From: a virus
Reading direction: 5' to 3' (one strand)
Virus record (IMG/VR): IMGVR_UViG_3300033145_001595
Location: 38,929 to 102,928 of that record
Length of the DNA: 64,000 nt
This document shows positions 59,697-64,000 of this stretch, one piece after another. Position numbers and translations under genes: made by a program. Each line of letters starts with the position of its first letter. The stretch's first letter is position 1. The notes under the pieces were generated by a model. That model worked only from the letters and a program-made list of their open reading frames with translations. It made no database searches and was not told the origin of the DNA.

Positions 59697-60047
59697 TTAT
59701 CTACACTCATCTGTATCTACATTCAATTGCATTGTCTTTTCTTCTTTTTCTTTAGCAAGTTCTTCTATACTAAGAATATCAAACTTATCATTAAGCCATT
59801 TATGAGCAATATTACGAACTTTTTTTTGCAATTCATATTCCCTAATAAGAGCCTCCCCAAGAGCTATTGTAGAATCCCCTTTTTCAGCAACTTTAACAGC
59901 AATAGCAGTGTAAATCCAACTATTATAATCTTCACTATTAACTAGAAAAACATCAAATTCCCTACGATGCTTATTACACAAACTCACAGCAATACCACCA
60001 GCAAGCGAAACATCCTTACCATACCCATTACACAGTTCACACATCAT
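59697..60047 (-). CDS. zinc-binding MCELCN-family protein 2
   Basis: About 116 residues from the ATG at 60047 (GGGGAGAAG upstream). MCELCNGYGKDVSLAGGIAV and LCNKHRREFDVF repeat the pattern of the gene at 57541; the C-terminal part is longer. Zinc site C-x2-C...C-x2-H. A TATAAT lies in the upstream region (about 60092-60097). Confidence 0.65.
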   Translation of the reverse strand: MMCELCNGYGKDVSLAGGIAVSLCNKHRREFDVFLVNSEDYNSWIYTAIAVKVAEKGDSTIALGEALIREYELQKKVRNIAHKWLNDKFDILSIEELAKEKEEKTMQLNVDTDECR

Positions 60048-60258
60048 TTTCTTCTCCCCTTTCAAAGTAGTAGAACAATTTCCCATTCACCCTATTATAC
60101 ACTTACCTATGCTCAATCTATTACTAATATCTTTTTATTCCATCTTATTAAAACATCACCACTTCTTGGGATTTCCATTTTTTCTTCTTTTATTTCCATA
60201 CCCCCTTTATAACTTCTCCCATGTATGCTGCATGTAGAGCAATCTGCACGCTACGATT

Positions 60259-60538
60259 CCTTTCCCTCTAGGGTCAAACCCAATGAAACGGTGCAAAAAG
60301 GGGGTATTTTATACATATATGGGCATATTTTATACATATGTAGACATTTTAGGTTCCCTTTTTTACAATATACCCCCCCTATTTGCCCATTATCCGCATT
60401 TTACTACGACCCCTGTGCATTGCTCCATGTGTTTTATACTTTTTCAGGTATAAATGACCATTTATTGTAATATATGGGGTGTTTTTGGGCATTTTTATCT
60501 ATTTTGAGCTATTTCGGTCCTTTCCCTCTAGGGTCAAA
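60259..60538. repeat. pair of 20-bp direct repeats in gene-poor DNA
   Basis: CCTTTCCCTCTAGGGTCAAA occurs at 60259-60278 and 60519-60538. Each copy contains the palindrome CCCTCTAGGG. Between them are AT-rich runs with a repeated ATTTTATACATAT. No gene is supported in 60087-60603. Operators, or part of a replication origin, are possible. Confidence 0.6.
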
Positions 60539-60603
60539 GTCAATAGACTGTATGTATTTTTATATTTATTTTGTTAGGTATTGGGGTTTACGGTGTTATA
60601 GGT

Positions 60604-60789
60604 TTATATTAAATAGAATTTTTTGTCAAAAATCACGACGTAGTGGGGTTGTAGGCCCGCGATGTGGGGGTGCCGTTTTTTCTTGACCGTCCCCCCCATG
60701 TGGCAGCGATAGCAAAAACATTTGTATAGTGTTCTCTTATACTTAATATATTGCACATATAAGCTGCCATTAGGGCATAAACTATACAC
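60604..60789 (-). CDS. possible small zinc-binding protein
   Basis: 61 residues with CFCYRCHMGG. The gene upstream has CRHCHKGG at a similar place, and both end in a hydrophobic YVVI/YVII stretch, which argues that they are related and real. No clear Shine-Dalgarno is seen; the frame overlaps its neighbour by eight bases. Confidence 0.4.
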   Translation of the reverse strand: MYSLCPNGSLYVQYIKYKRTLYKCFCYRCHMGGTVKKKRHPHIAGLQPHYVVIFDKKFYLI

Positions 60790-60970
60790 CTGTATAGCTA
60801 TCTGTCCACCAATCTACGGATTCATGGACATAGATTATTATTATCACATATATAGGGCGGCATTCACCTGAAATATTCACGTCATTGCCCCATCTACCCC
60901 CCTTGTGGCAGTGCCGGCAGTTGCCCCTTATAAGAACCTTGTGGCTGCCTGGAAATACTATTTTTTGCAT
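60782..60970 (-). CDS. possible small zinc-binding protein
   Basis: 62 residues from the ATG at 60970 (GGGG some seven bases upstream): MQKIVFPGSHKVLIRGNCRH, then CHKGGRWGND. A longer frame starts at 61021 without a leader. Paired with the similar frame at 60604. Codon evidence is thin. Confidence 0.4.
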   Translation of the reverse strand: MQKIVFPGSHKVLIRGNCRHCHKGGRWGNDVNISGECRPIYVIIIIYVHESVDWWTDSYTGV

Positions 60971-61130
60971 ACTAAAAACCCCATTGATACTACGTGATAG
61001 CCAATAAAATATAAACTGCATAACATGGCTACACTACACCCCCTATAATGCATCATGTATATCAATCCATAGTAATAACAGTAATATCTCCCTGAGAACC
61101 TACTAACCTTATCTCTCTGCTATGGTCTAT

Positions 61131-61530
61131 CTACCTATGATGGGCCTTGACAATCTCTGTGGTGGCCTTGACGGGCCTATGCTGACCTTATCTCGCTATG
61201 CTGGCCTTGACGGGCCTATGCTGACCTTATCTCGCTATGATGGGCCTTGACAATCTCTGTGGTGGCCTTATCTCCCTATGCTGGGCCTTGACAATCTCTG
61301 TAGTGGCCTTGACGGGCCTTATCTCTCTGCTATGGTCTATCTACCTATGCTGGCCTTATCTCGCTATGGTGGGCCTATGCTGGCCTTATCTCACTGTAAT
61401 CACCTATGCTAACCTGTGACGGGCCTTATCTCCCTGTGACGGGCCTTATCTCCCTGTGACAGCTATCTACCTATGGTGGCCTTATCTCGCCTTGACGGGC
61501 CTGTGACGGGCCTATGCTGGCCTATTACCT
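61131..61530. repeat. mosaic tandem repeat array
   Basis: Roughly 400 bases built from shuffled short units: CCTTATCTCGCTATG, CCTTGACGGGCCTATGCTG, CCTTGACAATCTCTGTGGTGG and TGCTATGGTCTATCTACCTATG-type blocks. Two perfect 20-base copies of TGACGGGCCTTATCTCCCTG stand side by side near 61417-61456. No coding frame is credible. GC-richer than its surroundings. Candidate origin, partition or packaging site. Confidence 0.85.
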
Positions 61531-61550
61531 ACACGCGCGCGAAGAGGAGT

Positions 61551-61588
61551 ACAAAAAGAAAGGGCTCTCCGGTTAAGAAGAGCCCTTT
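61551..61588 (-). terminator. intrinsic terminator of the right-end operon
   Basis: AAAGGGCTCT (61559-61568) and AGAGCCCTTT (61579-61588) form a 10-bp stem with a 10-base loop; on the minus strand TTCTTTTTGT follows. It lies just after the gene at 61614. Confidence 0.85.
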
Positions 61589-61613
61589 ACTACTATCCGA
61601 CTACCTAACTAGC

Positions 61614-61832
61614 CTACTCATGCCAAAGACATACTCGATAAACCCTTAACCACAACCCAGCGATAACGTAACCGACATGCCTAACACTACCTTGTTCAGT
61701 ATCTACATACATTTTCTCCACATGCTGGCGATCAAAACAATCAAGTAGCCATTTGCGCGGCGGATTGTTACCTATGTGATAAGTTTGCCCATACTGGTCA
61801 ATTGCCATGTACCCGATAACCTTATCCATCAT
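61614..61832 (-). CDS. hypothetical protein
   Basis: 72 residues from 61832, where GGGAGT lies just upstream (a second ATG follows at 61829). Beta-rich start (VIGYMAIDQYGQTYHIG). It is the last gene of the right-end operon. No family recognised. Confidence 0.6.
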   Translation of the reverse strand: MMDKVIGYMAIDQYGQTYHIGNNPPRKWLLDCFDRQHVEKMYVDTEQGSVRHVGYVIAGLWLRVYRVCLWHE

Positions 61833-61887
61833 CTTACTCCCAATCAAAAGAACCCTTTACCACTATCCAACTAGGATCCTAGCTAGC

Positions 61888-62361
61888 CTATACGCAATCC
61901 CATATCAAAGCTCCAGCGAGATCGTATAGCGACATGTTGCCGTGATCATTCACTACTAGGGCATACTCGACACCATCGGGCATTGTGCCAGGTCTCTCGT
62001 CTGCCTTGTAGACAATACCGTCTTGACAATCCCATTCAAGACTATGATGGTCAATCCAAAAACCATAGTCCGCACCATCGCCTTCAGAAGCCCCAAAATA
62101 CACGTATGCAGGACAGATACCATCTAAGGCGTCGAACAGTTCGTTACATATCCATCCTGCGTTGTCCTTATCGGTGTCGAGTATGTACCCATCGTCCATT
62201 CGTTCAGCTATCCTATCCCATTCCGTTTGCTTTTCCTTAACGTCTACTCCAGCAGTAGTCAAGACGTCCAGGAATGCCGGTATCAAATCTCGCTCCAACA
62301 TGGTGCCAGTGGAGATACTTCCCAATCCGGGCCATTTGGTTTGCTTTTCTACTTTTGCCAT
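61888..62361 (-). CDS. conserved phage hypothetical protein
   Basis: From the ATG at 62361 (AGGTGA upstream; the longer frame starts with TTG). 157 residues: GTMLERDLIPAFLDVL, ELFDALDGICPAYVYFG and DGADYGFWID. This pattern is known to me from many phage early regions, with no assigned function. Acidic overall. Confidence 0.72.
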   Translation of the reverse strand: MAKVEKQTKWPGLGSISTGTMLERDLIPAFLDVLTTAGVDVKEKQTEWDRIAERMDDGYILDTDKDNAGWICNELFDALDGICPAYVYFGASEGDGADYGFWIDHHSLEWDCQDGIVYKADERPGTMPDGVEYALVVNDHGNMSLYDLAGALIWDCV

Positions 62362-62363
62362 AG

Positions 62364-62636
62364 TCAATCACCTGTTTCAAAAAGAAAATCTGTTGCGCCG
62401 AGAACTATATTCTTTACCCGACCAATCTGGCCAGTGGGAAGTACTTCTTTCAAGGTGATTCGCAGATACTCAGTTCCTACCGGAGTTGTATCGGGAATTG
62501 CGACTATCGGACAGTGTTTCCAGATATGTACTTCCACTGCTATGCTCTTTCCCCTTACTTCCGTAGTCATCATCTGATTACCAGTGCGAGTAACTGCCTT
62601 GCCTTTACCCTGTAGTGAGCCCCTAAACCTACTCAT
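62364..62636 (-). CDS. conserved phage hypothetical protein
   Basis: 90 residues starting MSRFRGSLQGKGKAVTRTG, a motif (FRGSLQG...TR.G) shared by small phage proteins of unknown function. Beta-rich middle. ATGA-type overlap with the upstream gene. Confidence 0.7.
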   Translation of the reverse strand: MSRFRGSLQGKGKAVTRTGNQMMTTEVRGKSIAVEVHIWKHCPIVAIPDTTPVGTEYLRITLKEVLPTGQIGRVKNIVLGATDFLFETGD

Positions 62637-62905
62637 GCCATAATCCTCCTATAAGAGGCAACCAGTTCCCGCTCTCTCCGGTCCCTAGTTTTGACACTCA
62701 ACAAGTTTCGCTTTTCCACCATGCTACGCGCGCAAGCTTCGCAACAGACCTTGTGACCTATGCTTCGCGCGTAGTTAACATTAAGTACCGGCACGTACGC
62801 CCACCTACTACCTTTGATATAGACTTCGTAGGGCACGTAGGGCGGGCAAGAATTGATAATTTTGCCGCAACGGTCGCAAATCTCCCTATAATCCATCTTT
62901 GCCAT
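62633..62905 (-). CDS. small zinc-binding protein
   Basis: 90 residues with CDRCGK near the start and CCEACA later (C-x2-C...C-x2-C), and a basic helical C-terminus. AGGGAC precedes the start. A nucleic-acid or protein-binding role is possible. Confidence 0.65.
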   Translation of the reverse strand: MAKMDYREICDRCGKIINSCPPYVPYEVYIKGSRWAYVPVLNVNYARSIGHKVCCEACARSMVEKRNLLSVKTRDRRERELVASYRRIMA

Positions 62906-62907
62906 AT

Positions 62908-63111
62908 TTACTGTCCCTTTCTCGCCTTGATAATCGCTCGGTTCCTATTACTGGCGACAACACAAGCGCATCGTTCACAGTAGATTTTACCCACGAATGT
63001 ACTGGGCGTAGGCTCAACGTACCAAAATCCATCGTACTTGCGATAAACACAATAGTTAGGGTAAAACTCGCCTTTACAGGTAGCACACACTTCATATCTC
63101 ACATTTACCAT
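62908..63111 (-). CDS. small zinc-binding protein
   Basis: 67 residues: CATCKGEF and CERCACVV form a C-x2-C...C-x2-C zinc ribbon; basic end (NRNRAIIKARKG). It resembles the next gene in overall plan. AGGAG precedes the start. Confidence 0.65.
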   Translation of the reverse strand: MVNVRYEVCATCKGEFYPNYCVYRKYDGFWYVEPTPSTFVGKIYCERCACVVASNRNRAIIKARKGQ

Positions 63112-63113
63112 GT

Positions 63114-63179
63114 TTACTGCTCCTCTCTTATCTTGATTTGCTCAGCGGCGCAAAGACAAACGCTTATAGGCGCGTTCAT
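63114..63179 (-). CDS. possible 21-residue peptide
   Basis: A short frame (MNAPISVCLCAAEQIKIREEQ is 21 residues; key part SVCLCAAEQ) whose 3' end holds the Shine-Dalgarno of the next gene. It may only be a leader. Weak support. Confidence 0.25.
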   Translation of the reverse strand: MNAPISVCLCAAEQIKIREEQ

Positions 63180-63204
63180 ACAAACGGTTGACACGGCGTA
63201 ATTC

Positions 63205-63327
63205 TCACTTCGCTTCAGACAATCCGGCTGGATTACATTTGCGACAATAGATTACCCATCGGATTGCTTTTTGCACATTGTCACAAAGCCTATTCACAGT
63301 ACCGCACATGCGCGTTTCCATGTCCAT
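63205..63327 (-). CDS. 40-residue protein with a C-x2-C motif
   Basis: Frame MDMETRMCGTVNRLC...YCRKCNPAGLSEAK, with a likely metal-binding CRKC. GGGGGAAAAG lies upstream of the ATG. It fits the run of closely spaced small genes. Moderate support. Confidence 0.45.
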   Translation of the reverse strand: MDMETRMCGTVNRLCDNVQKAIRWVIYCRKCNPAGLSEAK

Positions 63328-63382
63328 ACTACTTTTCCCCCTGTTTGGTGTCATAGTCTATTTCTTTGAAATCGACCATTCC

Positions 63383-63478
63383 CTATACCACCACGATAAT
63401 AGTAATCACTATGCAGGCGAGTACGACTATCAGACACCATTCCAACCTAGCCACCATAATTTCATCTTCTTGGTGCAT
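63383..63478 (-). CDS. 31-residue membrane peptide
   Basis: Its ATG overlaps the stop of the upstream gene (TAATG). After MHQEDEIMVARLEW the rest is almost wholly hydrophobic (LIVVLACIVITIIVVV), a single membrane segment. Coupled translation supports it as real. Confidence 0.5.
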   Translation of the reverse strand: MHQEDEIMVARLEWCLIVVLACIVITIIVVV

Positions 63479-63642
63479 TAGTCCAGTTCCCCACCAACAA
63501 GGTAGACGGTATCGTCAATGTCAAACGTCCCTATGTCCAGTGCAGACCAATCCACCCGTTCCCCTTCTTGCAACAATTCCTCAATTTCTGCCCGTTCTGC
63601 CTCCGTGTTCGCCCCCACCATACTTGCCATCTTTGCTGCCAT
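63478..63642 (-). CDS. 54-residue acidic protein
   Basis: GGGAGTCGGGAA precedes the ATG, the same leader as the next gene upstream. The product (AERAEIEELLQEGERVDWSA, DDTVYLVGGELD) is acidic. Small acidic early proteins often bind host factors; nothing specific is visible. Confidence 0.6.
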   Translation of the reverse strand: MAAKMASMVGANTEAERAEIEELLQEGERVDWSALDIGTFDIDDTVYLVGGELD

Positions 63643-63656
63643 TTCCCGACTCCCTA

Positions 63657-63842
63657 TTAAGACAAATCGAGTACACGATTGTGAAACGCCATGAAAGCCG
63701 AATTGTAGCGTTTACGCGCAGATTCTACCTTTGCAGGACGTACGGCCTTTGTCCATGCGAGAAACTCGGTTGCACGATGCAATTTCCGAAGCAATTCGTC
63801 AAGACTAATCCGCGCCGCCATTTTGTCCATCTTTACTCCCAT
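63657..63842 (-). CDS. small helical protein, first gene of the right-end operon
   Basis: 61 residues, helical and basic (LDELLRKLHRATEFLAW, AKVESARKRYNSAFMAF). The ATG at 63842 has GGGAGT upstream; a second in-frame ATG at 63830 also has one. It is 30 bases from the likely transcription start. Function unknown. Confidence 0.6.
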   Translation of the reverse strand: MGVKMDKMAARISLDELLRKLHRATEFLAWTKAVRPAKVESARKRYNSAFMAFHNRVLDLS

Positions 63843-63870
63843 TTCCCGACTCCCTATCTAATGGTAGATG

Positions 63871-63888
63871 CAATCCTATCACGGATTG
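63871..63888. promoter_or_regulatory. operator-like inverted repeat over the early promoter
   Basis: CAATCC and GGATTG, six bases apart, cover the -10 box of the promoter at 63873-63901. A repressor bound here would block transcription. Confidence 0.5.
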
Positions 63889-63901
63889 TACCTTGTGTCA
63901 A
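63873..63901 (-). promoter_or_regulatory. strong sigma70-like promoter of the right-end operon
   Basis: TTGACA, 17 bases, TAGGAT on the minus strand, about 30 bases upstream of the first gene. The -35 is a perfect consensus. Confidence 0.75.
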
Positions 63902-63923
63902 GGAAAAAAAGAAAAACTGTATC

Positions 63924-64000
63924 AAGGCCAGTAGGTCGGGCCAGAGGCAAGGCCAGAGGCAAGGCCAGTAGGTCGGGCCAGAGGCAAGGCCAGAGGCAAG
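63924..64000. repeat. 37-bp tandem repeat running off the window
   Basis: Two full 37-base copies (63924-63960, 63961-63997) and the start of a third. Each begins AAGGCCAGTAGGTCGGGCC and holds two copies of GCCAGAGGCAAG-like sequence. GC-rich; directly upstream of the early promoter. Confidence 0.85.

Noticed and set aside
61131-61530. CRISPR array
   Set aside because: Units differ in length and order and are not separated by unique spacers; no cas genes are present.
63924-64000. CRISPR repeat
   Set aside because: The 37-base copies abut directly without spacers.

Overview
This window is most of one tailed-phage genome (Caudoviricetes, siphovirus-type). It encodes small and large terminase, an HK97-type capsid set, a tape measure protein, tube-type tail proteins and no contractile sheath. 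Shine-Dalgarno leaders, sigma70-like promoters, intrinsic terminators and CCA-encoding tRNA genes point to a bacterial host. The host cannot be named from the sequence. Most of the DNA is AT-rich. Visibly GC-richer patches lie at about 485-1180, 47.4-48.5 kb and 57.15-57.33 kb, and the last 3 kb is also GC-richer, which suggests a mosaic.

Layout. Bases 1-10550 are read rightward: a RuvC-like resolvase (cut by the window edge), a radical SAM enzyme, a Mre11/Rad50-like set in which the Rad50/SbcC ATPase is split into two genes, TerS, a TerL interrupted in its Walker A motif by an intein, then small genes and an alkaline-phosphatase-superfamily protein. Nearly everything from 63.9 kb down to 10.5 kb is read leftward. 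The right end (63.9-61.6 kb) is a set of small early-type genes behind a strong promoter. A repeat-rich, largely gene-poor stretch follows (61.5-60.1 kb). Then come many small zinc-binding or membrane proteins, three tRNA genes and a serine recombinase (60-51.1 kb). The virion block (51-22.3 kb) holds fibre-like proteins, portal, MuF, protease, scaffold, capsid, connectors, three tandem tail-tube paralogues, a frameshifted tail-assembly chaperone, the tape measure and distal-tail proteins. Last is a sugar and modification cassette (22.3-10.5 kb).

How the parts may work together. Four virion proteins carry long Ser/Thr(/Pro) mucin-like stretches. The same transcription unit encodes three GT2 domains with DXH motifs, two further GT-A proteins, three methyltransferase domains, an amino-sugar aminotransferase with a Gfo/Idh dehydrogenase, and a sugar epimerase-like protein. 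One polypeptide fuses a radical SAM/SPASM enzyme to two of the glycosyltransferase domains. I infer a phage-encoded, mucin-type O-glycosylation system for its own virion. This is the strongest candidate here for an undescribed system.

Other notable items are a TerL intein with every hallmark of the rare class 3 splicing mechanism, two leftward promoters each followed by an intrinsic terminator before the first gene, a four-member zinc-binding paralogue family, and a tRNA gene with about 36 extra bases in its D-arm. All functional calls come from reading motifs by eye; no database search was run.
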